A DNA stretch of 64,000 nt from an uncultured Thermoanaerobaculia bacterium (GCA_951812325.1 OX638294.1:3134859-3198858); one strand, 5' to 3'; shown: positions 34,685 through 45,000, numbered from the stretch's first letter. Translations and numbers: made by a program. Notes: a model not told the origin generated them from the letters alone.

Positions 34685-36487
34685 CTAGTTGCCGGGAACG
34701 ATCCAGATCGGCGACGACCAGGCACGCTCCTGGATCGTCGCCGGCAAGGATACGCGCGGCGAAACCCCGGCCTTCACGGCATCCCATGTCGACCAGCGGC
34801 ACGTCGGGTTCTCGAGGACGCGAACGTAGTAGAACGCGTGATGCTCGGGGTCGAAACCGGGATCGCTCCAGGTCGCTCCCAGCTCGGAGTCACCCACGTC
34901 GTGGCTGATCGCGCAGTTGGACAGGTCGACGGAGGCGCCGTTGTCCGGACATCGGTGGACCCCGGGATCCGGCTGCAGCCCATCGGAGCAGGCGACGTCG
35001 AAGATCTGCTCGTGCCGGTCGCCGTCCTGGACCCACCCCTTGACGATCTGGAGACGCTGGAGCGGGGCGCCGGACGGGTCGCGCAGCGCGCGGACCGCGA
35101 AGGCGGGGCTGCCGCCTTGACCGCCGTCGAGCTCGCCTCCCATGGAGACGCCGCGCTCGTAGCCGACCGCCGCCATGTCGTCGCGGCGGTGAAGGTCATC
35201 GGGCAGGCCGTAGCCGGCGAACATCCGCACCCGGATGCGAGTCCCCGAGGTGGCGAAGGTCTCCTTGCGGCGCAGGGCCTCGTAGATGGCCTCCCGGGTG
35301 TTCTCGTCGGCCCAGACGCCGGTCAGGCCCGAGTTGCTGTAGTAGCGGCGGAAGACCTCGCGATACGTCGGCACGCCATCAACGACGTCGGCAGGGACCG
35401 AGCCCCTGCTGACCGGGTCGAAGTCCTGCACGCCGACCTTGCCGGTGTGCTTCTCCTCGTCGAACTGAAAGCCCGAGTTGTGGGTGTCGCTGGCGCCGAC
35501 GAACCCCAACCGATACGGGTTGAAACCCTCCCGGCTCTGAAACGCGATGCCCTCCAGCAGCGCCTGGCGGACGTAGCTGCCCCTCGGTCGGCTCCTCGCC
35601 CACCGGCCGACGCGAAAGGGGTAGATCTCGAAGTCGGCCCACTCGTCGTTGGGCGACAGGAAGGGATGGGTTTCGGAGGTGCCCTTGACCTGCGTGATCT
35701 CGACGAGCGGCTCGTTGCGCATCCGCTTCGTCGCGTAGTCGGCGTCGAGGGGACCGCCCGCGAACGTCTCGGTCCGGAACATCCAGCCGTCCGAGGCGTT
35801 CGAGTTGTGCGGGATCGCCAGCGCCTCGATACCCTGGTCACGCAGGCGATCCATCCAGCTCCAGAGGTCTTCGGGATTCGCCGAATCGAGTCGGCTGAAA
35901 GGTTCCCGGGGTGCTGTGCCGTCCCTGAAGATCACGTTCCGGTGCAGGTTGCCGCCCTCCCGCGAGGTGGTGTACTCATAACCGATGAACGTCGTCAGGG
36001 CGCCCGGCCGGTAGTGGCGTTCCGCGGCGGCGACGATTTCCTGCCAGGCCGTCCGCAAGGTTTCGGGATCCGCGTGCAGGGCAACGAACTCCTGGGCGCC
36101 CGGCAGGTAGCCTCCCCGCGCCTTGACCGTCGTCGCGTCGACGAAGCGCCTGACGTCAGGGTCGTCCGCGAGCGGGTGGCTGGGGTCGGCGAGGGCGCGC
36201 AGGACCCCGAGGTACTCCGCGTGGTCTGTCACGGCGTAGAAGTCGAGGGCCCGGTCAAGCTGGATCTCGTTGCCCGAGGGATGCAGGATCGCCTCCCCGG
36301 CAGCGAAACGGTACGCGTCGTCGGCGGTCGTCCGCGTGGCGAACGAGAAGGCATCGAACGAGTACGCGGTGTGCACGTGCAGGTCGCCGAAGAACGCCGA
36401 GCGCTCCTGCCCTCCGGCAGGCGCGAGCGACGCGACCGCCAGGAGAGTCGCCAGGGTCGCCGTTAGCAGGAGTCGAGGAGGTCGCAT
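34685..36487 (-). CDS. secreted DUF3604 protein
   Basis: A 600-residue protein with a signal peptide (LLLTATLATLLAVASLAPAGG) and the DUF3604 domain, which is related to PHP metal-dependent phosphoesterases. Visible motifs are FFGDLHVHTAYSFDAF near residue 33, DFYAVTDHAEYLG, FIGYEYTTSREGGNLHRNVI, GIEALAIPHNSNASDGWMF, LGFVGASDTHNSGF and WVQDGDRHEQIFDVACSDG near the end. Its His/Asp residues suit metal binding, but the substrate is unknown. Homologues occur in catabolic and sulfatase-rich clusters of marine bacteria. Confidence 0.88.
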   Translation of the reverse strand: MRPPRLLLTATLATLLAVASLAPAGGQERSAFFGDLHVHTAYSFDAFSFATRTTADDAYRFAAGEAILHPSGNEIQLDRALDFYAVTDHAEYLGVLRALADPSHPLADDPDVRRFVDATTVKARGGYLPGAQEFVALHADPETLRTAWQEIVAAAERHYRPGALTTFIGYEYTTSREGGNLHRNVIFRDGTAPREPFSRLDSANPEDLWSWMDRLRDQGIEALAIPHNSNASDGWMFRTETFAGGPLDADYATKRMRNEPLVEITQVKGTSETHPFLSPNDEWADFEIYPFRVGRWARSRPRGSYVRQALLEGIAFQSREGFNPYRLGFVGASDTHNSGFQFDEEKHTGKVGVQDFDPVSRGSVPADVVDGVPTYREVFRRYYSNSGLTGVWADENTREAIYEALRRKETFATSGTRIRVRMFAGYGLPDDLHRRDDMAAVGYERGVSMGGELDGGQGGSPAFAVRALRDPSGAPLQRLQIVKGWVQDGDRHEQIFDVACSDGLQPDPGVHRCPDNGASVDLSNCAISHDVGDSELGATWSDPGFDPEHHAFYYVRVLENPTCRWSTWDAVKAGVSPRVSLPATIQERAWSSPIWIVPGN

Positions 36488-36655
36488 GGTGGGCTCCGAT
36501 TCAACCGGTTCTCAAGGCGTCACTCGCAATCCTGCTCCTGGGCGCCCGCTCCGGCGGCCGCCAGTGACAGAGTCACGAGCCACACGTCCAACCTAACCCG
36601 CCGTTTCATGAGATATCTCCCGGACTTCTGAAGCAGCGCCATGGCAAGCCAACCG

Positions 36656-36682
36656 TTGCGGATGCACGCGTATGGCTATATC
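36656..36682 (+). promoter_or_regulatory. possible promoter for the cyclase gene
   Basis: TTGCGG at 36656-36661 and TATATC at 36677-36682 resemble sigma-70 -35 and -10 elements, but the spacer is only 15 bp. It sits in the divergent spacer about 67 bp before the cyclase start. Weak evidence. Confidence 0.25.
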
Positions 36683-36748
36683 ACGACGGTACAACCCCTC
36701 AGGTGCGGCAGAATCGGCCCCCAGGTCCGGCAACATGGAGGAGAGCAT

Positions 36749-37828
36749 ATGAAGGCCACACATCTGAGGCTCGGCATTGCATGCACACTGCTGATTGGCG
36801 CGATTGGCGCCTGTGCAACCGCCCCGGACGGGGAGACCGAACCGGCATCGGACACAAGAGCAGCGGCATCCTCGCCGGAACCCGCTCCGAGCTACTCGCC
36901 CGAATCGCGCGATCTCGTCCAGGCCGACATCGAGCGGCTGATGGAGGAACTCTCCAACTGGGGCCGCTGGGGCGACGACGACCAATTGGGGACGGCCAAC
37001 CTGATCACCCCGGAGAAGCGCCTTGAGGCTCTGGCGCTGGCGACGGAAGGCATCTCCGTCTCGCTCGCCCATCCCCTGATCATCGAGGAAGCCGTCGACG
37101 TGCCGTTCCCGTTCGAGCGCGCGATCCTGGGGCTCCCCGATCCCGACGAGGAGCCAGCGTTTCGCGGCGGCGTCAGCGATCGCTACGAGATCAGCTACCA
37201 CGGCTACTCGCACAGCCACATCGACGCCCTGTGCCACATCCTCTACAAGGGGAAGATGTACAACGGCTACTCGCAGGACACGGTGACCGCGGAGGGCTGT
37301 ACGCGGTCTTCGATCTTCAACCTCCGGGGCGGCATCGTCACGCGGGGCATCGTGTTCGACGTCCCGCGCCTCAAGGGCGTGCCGTACCTGGAACCGGGGA
37401 CGCCCATCTACACCGAGGACCTCGAGGCCTTCGAGGAGATGGCCGGACTCCGCGTCCGTGCCGGCGACGCCGTCTTCATTCGCACCGGGCGCTGGGCGCG
37501 GCGCGCCGAGCTCGGGCCCTGGGCCGTGTCGCAGCACGCGGCTGGCCTCCACGCCTCGACGATGCCGTGGGTTCGCTCCCGCGACATCTCGTTCATCGGC
37601 TCCGATGCGGCGCTCGACGTCGTTCCCTCGCTGGTGGAGGGCGTCGACCTTCCGGTTCACGTCCTGACGATCGTCGCGATGGGCATCGACATCTTCGACA
37701 ATCAGGACCTCGAGGCCGTCGCCGAGACGGCGGCCGAGCTGGGTCGCTGGGAGTTCCTGCTCGTGGCGGGGCCGCTGGCCGTCGAAACCGGAACCGGCTC
37801 GCCGATCAACGCACTGGCGATCTTCTGA
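36749..37828 (+). CDS. cyclase family (kynurenine formamidase-like) lipoprotein
   Basis: The 359-residue product starts at ATG 36749 after a strong GGAGGAGAG site. A lipoprotein signal ends at Cys22 (lipobox IGAC). The mature protein is a cyclase/KynB-fold hydrolase: WGDDDQLGTANLITPEKRLE, the metal-binding HGYSHSHIDALCH motif, RGIVFDVPRL, GDAVFIRTGRW and HVLTIVAMGIDIFDNQDLE. These enzymes hydrolyse amides or lactones with divalent metal. The lipid anchor would place it in the envelope. The substrate is unknown; the neighbouring dioxygenases suggest a catabolic setting. Confidence 0.87.
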   Translation: MKATHLRLGIACTLLIGAIGACATAPDGETEPASDTRAAASSPEPAPSYSPESRDLVQADIERLMEELSNWGRWGDDDQLGTANLITPEKRLEALALATEGISVSLAHPLIIEEAVDVPFPFERAILGLPDPDEEPAFRGGVSDRYEISYHGYSHSHIDALCHILYKGKMYNGYSQDTVTAEGCTRSSIFNLRGGIVTRGIVFDVPRLKGVPYLEPGTPIYTEDLEAFEEMAGLRVRAGDAVFIRTGRWARRAELGPWAVSQHAAGLHASTMPWVRSRDISFIGSDAALDVVPSLVEGVDLPVHVLTIVAMGIDIFDNQDLEAVAETAAELGRWEFLLVAGPLAVETGTGSPINALAIF

Positions 37829-37951
37829 GGGTTCCGGCAAGATCGACTTCCACGCCGCTGGCCGGCTGGTACCGCAGCCTCGACGACTACTCGCCTCTTG
37901 GACGGCCTCGGACAGGGACCAGAATCCACCCGGCAAAGGTACAAAGGTACA

Positions 37952-38014
37952 GGTGCGCTGGCGCGCGATCCGTGCGCCCGATGACGGGCGCTCGGACTGG
38001 TTCGCGGCTGGCGC
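37952..38014 (+). repeat. palindromic intergenic repeat, copy C
   Basis: It starts GGTGCGCTGG and contains the perfect 7-bp stem GCGCCCG/CGGGCGC with an ATGA loop, then CTCGGACTGGTTCGCGGCTG. The second hairpin of copies B and D is missing. A direct repeat AAAGGTACAAAGGTAC lies just upstream. It ends 20 bp before the dioxygenase start. Confidence 0.7.
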
Positions 38015-38033
38015 TAGAATCACCTCCACTGTG

Positions 38034-39215
38034 ATGAACGAAACGCAGAGCGCAAGCGAACCTGTGACGGCGCCGACTCGGGCGGAGCACGCGGCCGGGA
38101 TGGCGGCCTACCAGGAAGCGGGGCTGCGTCTCGCCGCGGAGATCGGCAACCGGGGCCCGATTCGCCTGACCGACGGCGGCAGGCTCCATCCGGACATCCT
38201 GGCGGCGTACTGGAAGCACGGGTTCTACGTCTTCCAGGGGCTCATCGGCGGCGACGAGGTGGCCGAGTTGCGGCGCGACGCCAACGAGATGCTGGAGCGC
38301 GCGCCGGTGGGTCCCGATGCGGACGTGGATGCACGGGGGCGCCCGGCACTGGGGCTCGACTACGCCCGCCGGCCGTATCTCTTCGCCAAGCCTCTGGCCG
38401 ATCCCTGGGGCGGCACCGGGCTTCTCAGCGGACGTCACCCGACGCAGATGACACAGCCGCTACCCGACGAGGACGCGCCCGCGGACGTCGTCTTCCTGAT
38501 GAGCTCCATGTGCCAGGCGATGCCGTCCGGGCTGCGGCTCTACGGCCACCCGCACCTCCTCGAGATCGCGGCCGCGATCAACGGCGACGATTTCGTGCCC
38601 TTCAACGATTCGATCTTCGTCAAGCAGCCGGGTCTCGGCGGTTCCGTGGCGTGGCACCAGGACGGCGTCACCCACTGGGGTTCTCCGGATTGGGACGAAG
38701 GCATCCACGGCTTCAACTTCCAGGTGCAGCTTTACCCCACGGCTCCGGCGAGCTGCCTCTGGGTGGCGCCGGGCACCCACAAGCTTGGGAAGATCGACAT
38801 CGAGGCGCGGGTCCGGGAAAACGGAGGAAGCGAGCAGCTCCCCGGGGCCCTGCCGCTCGTCTGCGACGCCGGCGACGTGACGATCGTCAACCGCCAGATG
38901 CTCCACGCCTCGTTCGCCAACACGTCATCGGAGCTGCGCATCTCGCTCACCTTCGGCTTCCACCGCCGCAAGTCGGTCGAAGGACAGAAGGGCGCGCTCG
39001 GCGTTGAAGCCGACGAAGTCGTCTACGACGCTCAGCGCATCTTCGATCGCTCGTCCGTGATCGCCGTGGCGGTCGACGCCCGCCGGCAGCACCGGCCCGA
39101 TGAACGCTCGTTCGTCTACGAGCCCTTCGCCGGCCTGGAGGACGACTTCCGCTTCAACGACGAGACGTTCGAACGGGTGATCCGGGACTACAACCTGAAC
39201 GACTTGGCGATCTAG
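38034..39215 (+). CDS. phytanoyl-CoA dioxygenase (PhyH) family oxygenase 1
   Basis: A 393-residue Fe(II)/2-oxoglutarate-dependent oxygenase candidate. The jelly-roll core has the HxD iron ligands in VAWHQDGVTHWG, the distal His in NRQMLHASFANTSSELRISL and the 2-oxoglutarate-binding Arg soon after. The N-terminal HPDILAAYWKHGFYVFQGLI segment is typical of PhyH. The substrate is not predictable; members hydroxylate fatty acyl-CoAs, natural products and small amines. ATG 38034 gives the best family start. The stop is immediately followed by the structured repeat. Confidence 0.9.
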   Translation: MNETQSASEPVTAPTRAEHAAGMAAYQEAGLRLAAEIGNRGPIRLTDGGRLHPDILAAYWKHGFYVFQGLIGGDEVAELRRDANEMLERAPVGPDADVDARGRPALGLDYARRPYLFAKPLADPWGGTGLLSGRHPTQMTQPLPDEDAPADVVFLMSSMCQAMPSGLRLYGHPHLLEIAAAINGDDFVPFNDSIFVKQPGLGGSVAWHQDGVTHWGSPDWDEGIHGFNFQVQLYPTAPASCLWVAPGTHKLGKIDIEARVRENGGSEQLPGALPLVCDAGDVTIVNRQMLHASFANTSSELRISLTFGFHRRKSVEGQKGALGVEADEVVYDAQRIFDRSSVIAVAVDARRQHRPDERSFVYEPFAGLEDDFRFNDETFERVIRDYNLNDLAI

Positions 39216-39374
39216 CCAGCAAGGCCCGAAGATGGGGCATATCGGGCCGCCCTCGATTCGGGGAACGAGGGCGACCGGGGAGCAACCCATGTGGCGCGAG
39301 CCCGCGCCACATGCGATCCGCTCCACTGCGGGGCCCGAGGTCTTCACGCAACTCGGACAGGTACCTCCGTCATG
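39216..39374 (+). repeat. structured dispersed repeat, copy 2
   Basis: Begins at the base after the dioxygenase stop codon and is about 95% identical to 7215-7373 over its full 159 bp, in the same orientation. All three hairpins are intact (39223-39229 with 39242-39248; the next 7-bp stem; the 10-bp ATGTGGCGCG stem). The inner stem is ATG/CAT (39232-39234, 39238-39240) against ACG/CGT in copy 1, so the pair is maintained although both bases changed. Confidence 0.8.
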
Positions 39375-39603
39375 AGCGTTTTCCAATAGACAATAGAGAA
39401 ACGTAGAACGCCGGAGGCCGTGGACCTCGATGCAGTCAGCGAGGGCGCGATGGGCAGCGAGGAGTTCCTGCCGCGGAACGGCGGCCATCATCGCCTCGCT
39501 ACGATCGCGACGATGTCGGCCGCGTAGCCAGCCAGGGGCGCGCAGACTGGAAGTTCCGGGGGTGCGTCGCCATCGTCGGCCGGGACGGCGACAATACCGC
39601 CCT
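39375..39603. other. gene-free stretch with possible coding relics
   Basis: About 230 bp with no supported gene. The first 40 bases are unusually AT-rich for this window (GTTTTCCAATAGACAATAG). On the - strand a short frame ending at 39488 (CAPLAGYAADIVAIVARR) looks protein-like and could be the remnant of a lost gene, but I cannot assign it. Confidence 0.4.
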
Positions 39604-40431
39604 TCAGGTCTTGGGTGACCGACCGGCAACCAGAATCGAGAACTGTCGATCCGGGTCGTCCTGGAGAACGGGCCGGTAGCCGCCGGCGCTCTCGTCGGGC
39701 TCCATGCGGCAGGCCCCGTCGGGGGCGAGCTGAACGATATAGGCCTTGCGGACCTCGGAGGTGAGATTGGGCCCGGTGGCGTGCGGCGTGAGTGAGGAGA
39801 AGACAACGATGCTGCCTGCACTTGCCGGTGCGGCGAGCCCTTCGGCATCTTCGTCCGCACAGCAGTAGCCGAGATCGGTGGTCCAGTGCTCGAGCGTGCC
39901 GTGGCGGTGCAGTCCCGGAAGCACCTGGGGGCACCCGTTGCTGACCGTGGCGTCGGTCAATGCGATCCAGCAGGTGAGATAGCTCTGCGGTTCGAGGAAC
40001 CCGTAGCCGTTGTCCTGATGCCAGGGAAAGGGGGCTGGAACGCTCGGCTTCTTGTAGACCGCCTGGTCCCAGTAGAGCCGCACGTCGGGACCCACGAGGT
40101 CCCAGGCGAGATCGCGAAAGACTGACCCCGCACAAAAGTCACGGAGAAAGGTCGAGCGCTTCACCAGGTGGACGGTGAAGGTGATCTCGTCGGCGCGGGC
40201 GATGAAGCGACGCCCCTGTGGCTGCTTGCGCAACGCCGCTTCGGCCTCGGCTTCCCAGGGGTCGATCTCGGCGATCAGACGCTCGAGGGTGGACGGCTCG
40301 ACCGCGTCCTCAAGCACGAAGAAGCCCTGCTCGCTCCATTGGCGGGCCTGCGCGGAAGAGATGCGCCGGTACGGGCCGCCTCCGGGCGCCCAGCGAAAGT
40401 CCTGGTTGAGCGGATGGAGCTTCGGCGTCAT
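39604..40431 (-). CDS. phytanoyl-CoA dioxygenase (PhyH) family oxygenase 2
   Basis: A 275-residue PhyH-type oxygenase, shorter than and distinct from the one at 38034. Iron ligands are in PFPWHQDNGYGFLEPQSYL (HxD) and SSLTPHATGPNLTSEVRKAY (distal His and downstream Arg). The N-terminal ARQWSEQGFFVLEDAVEPST and the WIALTDATVSNGCPQVLPG strand are classic for this family. Its ATG overlaps the end of the decayed frame upstream by 4 bp, suggesting it was once translated in an operon with it. Confidence 0.9.
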   Translation of the reverse strand: MTPKLHPLNQDFRWAPGGGPYRRISSAQARQWSEQGFFVLEDAVEPSTLERLIAEIDPWEAEAEAALRKQPQGRRFIARADEITFTVHLVKRSTFLRDFCAGSVFRDLAWDLVGPDVRLYWDQAVYKKPSVPAPFPWHQDNGYGFLEPQSYLTCWIALTDATVSNGCPQVLPGLHRHGTLEHWTTDLGYCCADEDAEGLAAPASAGSIVVFSSLTPHATGPNLTSEVRKAYIVQLAPDGACRMEPDESAGGYRPVLQDDPDRQFSILVAGRSPKT

Positions 40432-40885
40432 GCCCGATCCGCAACTGACGGGTCCGGCACGGCCGCGAGGACCAAACCGCCGATCGGCGCGCTGCGACCG
40501 GCCTCCCGGCCGAGCGACTCGAAGTTCTCCACGTCCAGGCCGCGGCTGTCGAAGAAATCGAGCACCTGCTGACGCGCGGGCGCGGCGGTCGAGATGCCGA
40601 AGTGCATGCTCTCGCCGTAGAACGACTTCAGGGCGTATCTCATGCAGGTCCCCATCACGAGGTAGGGCTTTCGGCGATGAACGACGCGGACGACTTCTTC
40701 CTGTTGCGAGACGGGCATCAGGCGATCGGCTCCCTCGATGATGTGCAACTGTACCTGCGGGACCCTATCCGCCAGGAAGCTGGCGTGCTCCACCGGACAG
40801 GCCCATGATGACGACCTCGTCGATCGACAGGGAATCGAGCAGCGCGACGTACGCATCCGCCTGTGCTGCCCATCACCTCGTCGCC
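40428..40885 (-). pseudogene. decayed alpha/beta hydrolase gene with internal deletion
   Basis: Reading the - strand, QADAYVALLDSLSIDEVVIM followed by GLSGG matches the segment leading to the nucleophile elbow of alpha/beta hydrolases. It then jumps, in another frame, to VEHASFLADRVPQVQLHIIE and GADRLMPVSQQEEVVRVV, which match the final strand and helix with the catalytic His replaced or missing. About 150 residues between are absent. A further 80 codons (MGTCMRYALKSFYGESMHFG...) follow with no match I can name and end over the start of the dioxygenase. A stop codon also precedes the first segment. Confidence 0.6.
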
Positions 40886-40959
40886 CTGGCCTGCGACGCC
40901 GACTGTGCGTCGGCCTTCTGGACCCCGCGGTCAGGACTCCTGGCGAAGATCGGACCGAG

Positions 40960-41781
40960 TCAGTCCTTCCGTTCGATCGTGCGTTCGTTCAGCGGCTGCA
41001 CCGGGCGCGCGTTCATCGGATAGAGGGCCGCGAACGCGTCGATCTGGTCCTGCGAAACGGCGACCGACTCGGCCATCACAACCCAACTGACGATCTCCGA
41101 GCAGCCAGGCGTGGTCAGCGAACCGGGGTAGCGATAGTGGCTGCCTCCCTCCGGCAGCAACGCCCGCGGATCGAGCGCCGCCAGTGCTCCGGGCGGCTCG
41201 CCGGCGGCGGGAATCGCCTCCCAGATGCTCTGGATCGTCGGGTCGGCTTCGGCCGCCTCCAGGAACACTCCGATTACCGCCAGATCGTCCTCTGCGGCGG
41301 CATGCACGAAGTGGATGTCGATCGGGGCGGCGCTTCCCTCCACGGTGTGCTCGCTGGGATGGTGAAAGTGGAACTGCAGCAGCGCGAACTCCCGTCCCTC
41401 CAGGCTGATCGCGCTTCCTTCCGCCACGTTGACCACAATCGTGTGGCCGTTGTCGACCACCTCGGCGTCGCCGGGCTGCCAGCGGATCTCGAGTTCGCTC
41501 TCGCCACCGGCCACAGCCCCGGTGATGTCCACCGGCGACTGGCGCGCGCCGTCGTCGCAGGCCGCGAAGGACTGGTCGAGCGAGCCCCACATGGCGGGGC
41601 CGGTGTCGCCTTCGTAGGACCAGTGGATCTCGTGGCCGCCTTCGCCCTCGTCTTCTTCGGGCCGGGCGTCCATCTCGGTGTCAGCGACGGCATCGTCGAC
41701 CTGGTCGGTCTGACACGCCGGAAGGGCGACGGCGATGACGAAGGTCGCGACGATGGCGCCGGGGACTCCGGGTCTGCGCAT
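40960..41781 (-). CDS. alpha-type carbonic anhydrase lipoprotein
   Basis: Carbonic anhydrase interconverts CO2 and bicarbonate. The 273-residue protein has a lipoprotein signal ending at Cys23 (lipobox LPAC), an acidic linker, and an alpha-CA domain: IHWSYEGDTGPAMWGSLDQS, QSPVDITG, zinc ligands in FALLQFHFHHPSEH and IDIHFVHAAAEDD, and the YRYPGSLTTPGCSEIVSWVV substrate-pocket motif. All three zinc His positions are present. It should be tethered in the periplasm or to the outer membrane. No linked bicarbonate transporter is nearby. Confidence 0.95.
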   Translation of the reverse strand: MRRPGVPGAIVATFVIAVALPACQTDQVDDAVADTEMDARPEEDEGEGGHEIHWSYEGDTGPAMWGSLDQSFAACDDGARQSPVDITGAVAGGESELEIRWQPGDAEVVDNGHTIVVNVAEGSAISLEGREFALLQFHFHHPSEHTVEGSAAPIDIHFVHAAAEDDLAVIGVFLEAAEADPTIQSIWEAIPAAGEPPGALAALDPRALLPEGGSHYRYPGSLTTPGCSEIVSWVVMAESVAVSQDQIDAFAALYPMNARPVQPLNERTIERKD

Positions 41782-42020
41782 GATGGGTTCCTCCCTCTTT
41801 GATGTGATGTAGCCGAGAAGCGTGCCCGTGAGCTTGAAGCCGAGGCCAAGGCTAGCGCTAGCGCGCAGTCTCTCTGACGATCGCCCGCCTGCTCAGCGAC
41901 GATCTTACCTTTGCCTCGACTGGCGCCCCGGTCTACCCCTGCTGCTCGATCCACCAGCCGATGTGCTCGTCCAGCACGATTCGGCCGCCCCGAGAACGGC
42001 AACGCCGGAAGAACTCGTCT

Positions 42021-45000
42021 TCATCGCTTCAGGGATCGTACATACAGCACCGGCACGACGACGAGGTTGAGGAACGTCGACGTCAGCAGACCGCCGAGAA
42101 TGACCTGGGCCATCGGACTCAGGATCTCGTTGCCCGGGGCGCCGGCGGCGAACACCAGCGGCGCCAGCGCCAGCCCGGCGGTCAGCGCGGTCATCAGGAT
42201 GGGCGGCATGCGCTCTTTTGACCCGCGCCGGACGGCCGCTTCGAGGGACAGTCCTTCGCGGAGCAGGCGCCGATAGTTGCCGACCAGCAGGACGCCGTTC
42301 CGCGTCGCGATGCCGAACAGCGTGACGAAGCCGACGACGGTCGCGAGCGACAGGACGCCGCCGCCGAGAGCCACCGCGACGACCCCGCCGACCAGGGCGA
42401 GCGGGACGTTGACCAGCATCGCCAGCGTGTCGCGGTGGCTGCCGAACTCGAGGTAGAGCAGGCCATACATCCCGGCCAGGATGAGTGCGACGAGCAGGCC
42501 CATCGTCGAGAAGCGCCGGGCGGCCTCCTCGAACTGCCCGCCAAACGTCACGAAGTAGCCTGACGGCAGGTCGACTTCCGCGTCGACGGCGGCCTGCGCG
42601 CGTTCCACCGTGCCCACGAGGTCCGCGCCCGCGACGTTCGCCGTGACCATCGCGACCCGCTGGGCGTTCTCCCGGCGGATGAGCGACGGACCCAGGGCGT
42701 GGCGCACGCTGCCAACCGCGCCCAGGCGCACGAGATCACCGGCTGGCGTCGAGACCGGAAGAGCAGCGACCCGGTCCGGCTCGGCCCGGAGATCAGGCGG
42801 CAGGCGGACCGCGATGTCGGAGGCCAGCCCCTCCTCCACGATCTCGCCGACGACGACGCCCTGGAAGAGCGCCTCCACCGCCTCGCCGAGATCCGCCAGG
42901 CTCAGCCCGTACCGGGCCATCGCCGTGCGGTCGAAGTCGACGACGAGTTGCGGCACGGGCGACTGCTCCTGGTTCGACAGGTCGACGATTCCGGGCACGC
43001 CCCCGAGCACCTGCTCGATCCGCGCCGCGAGCGAGCGCAGCACGGCGAGATCGGGGCCGAAGACCTTGACCGCGAGGTTCGTCCGCGAGCCCGAGATCAT
43101 GTGGTCGATCCGGTGACTGATCGGCTGCCCGAAGGTGACGGCGGCGCCCGGAATCGCGGCAACGGCGCGGCGCATCTCCGCCACCAGTTCGTCCTTGGAG
43201 CGGCCGTCTTCGAGCCGGGACAGCACGACCTCCATCTCCGAAGCGTTCACGCCCTGGACGTGCTCGTCCTTCTCCGCGCGACCTGTCCGCCGGCTCGTCG
43301 AGACGACTTCGGGAAACGCGAGCAGCGCCTCTTCGACCTGGCTTCCCAGCCGATCGCTCTCCGCGAGCGGAATGCCGGGCGCGCTGACCACGGACACGGT
43401 GAGCGACCCCTCGTTGAACGGCGGCAGGAAGCTGCGCCCCAGCCCGGGCAGGAGGGCGGCCGCGAGCACGACCAGCAGGGCCGATGAAGAAAGCACCGCC
43501 CAGCGGTGCGAGAGGCACCAGTCGAGGGTCGGGGCGTAAGCCCGTTGGAAGGCGCGCAGGAGCCACGGTCCCCGGACCCGGAGCGCCCGCCCCCGGCCCA
43601 GGAACAGCACCGCGAGCACCGGCGTCACCGTCACCGCCACGACCAAAGAAGCTGCGAGCGCCGCGATGAACGCGAGCCCGAGCGGCCGCAAGAGCCGGCC
43701 CTCGAGTCCCGGAAGGAAGAAGATCGGAACGAACACGAGGACGACGATCAGGGTGGCCAGGAGGATCGGGCTCAGCACTTCCCGGGTCGCGGCGGCCGCG
43801 ACCTCTTCCGGCGCCCGACGCTCGCCTTCCGGCAAGCGGCGTTCGTCTCTCATCCGCCGGAAGATGTTCTCGATCGCGATGATCGCGTCGTCCACCAGGA
43901 GGCCGACCGCGATCGACAGGCCGCCCAGCGTCATCGTGTCGAGCTGCAGCCCGAAGGCGGAGATCACAAGGATCCCGGCGACCAGGGAGAGCGGGATCGC
44001 GAACGCCGAGATGAAGGTCGTGCGGACGCTGCCGAGGAAGAGCGCCAGGATGACGATGACCAGGATCGCTCCGTCGCGAAGCGCCTCGGAGACGTTGCCG
44101 ATCGCCACCTCGATGAAGTCGGCCTGACGGAAGTTCTCGCCCTCCAGGGTTACCCCCTCGGGCAGAGTCGGCTGCAGCCGCGCGAGGGTTTCATCGATCG
44201 CCGCGGTCAGGTCGAGCGTGTTCGCCCCCGGCTGCTTCTGCACCGACAGGATGACCGCCGGACGGTTGCGGTACGAAGCCGCGCCGCGGGCGGGCGCCGG
44301 CCCCCATTCGACGTCCGCGACGTCGCCAACGCGAAGCGGGATCCCGCCGTCGACCCGCACGACGGCGGCCGCTACCTCCTCCGGGCTGCGCGCCCGGCTG
44401 CGCACCCGCACGATGTGCTCCTCTCCGGCCTCCACGTGGAAGCCCGCCGCCAGGCTGCGGCTCGACCGGGCCACGGCGTCGATCACGTCGGCGAGCGGAA
44501 GGTCGTTCTGGGCAAGAACGGTGGGGCGCACCGTGACCTGGAGCTGCCTCTGCTCGCCGCCGATTGGAACGACCTGGGACACCCCGGGGAGCGACAGGAG
44601 AGTCCGCCGCACGATCGTCTCCGCTACCCGGCGCAGCTCCATCGAACTGACGCCGCCGTCCTTGACGGGAGTAGAGGTCATCGCGATGAAGGTGATCTCG
44701 CCCATGATCGACGAGATCGGTCCGAGCTCCGGCGCCTCGGCCTGCGCCGGAAGGTCGACCCGCTGCAGGCGCTCGCTCACGACCTGACGGGCGCGGTAGA
44801 TGTCGGTTCCCCAATCGAACTCGACCCATGCCACCGAGATCCCGTCGGCCGAGATCGACCGCAACCGCCGCACCCCGGGCGAGCCGTTGATCGCCGACTC
44901 GACCGCCCAGGTCACGAGGAGCTCGACCTCCTCCGCGGCCATTCCCGGGGCTTCCGTGATCACGGTCACCGTGGGCGCCGAGAGGTCGGGGAAAATGTCC

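Noticed and set aside
41782..42020. - strand coding-like segment RIVLDEHIGWWIEQQG between carbonic anhydrase and the pump
   Set aside because: Short, no start or family match, and it runs into the carbonic anhydrase in another frame; may be a relic but cannot be supported.
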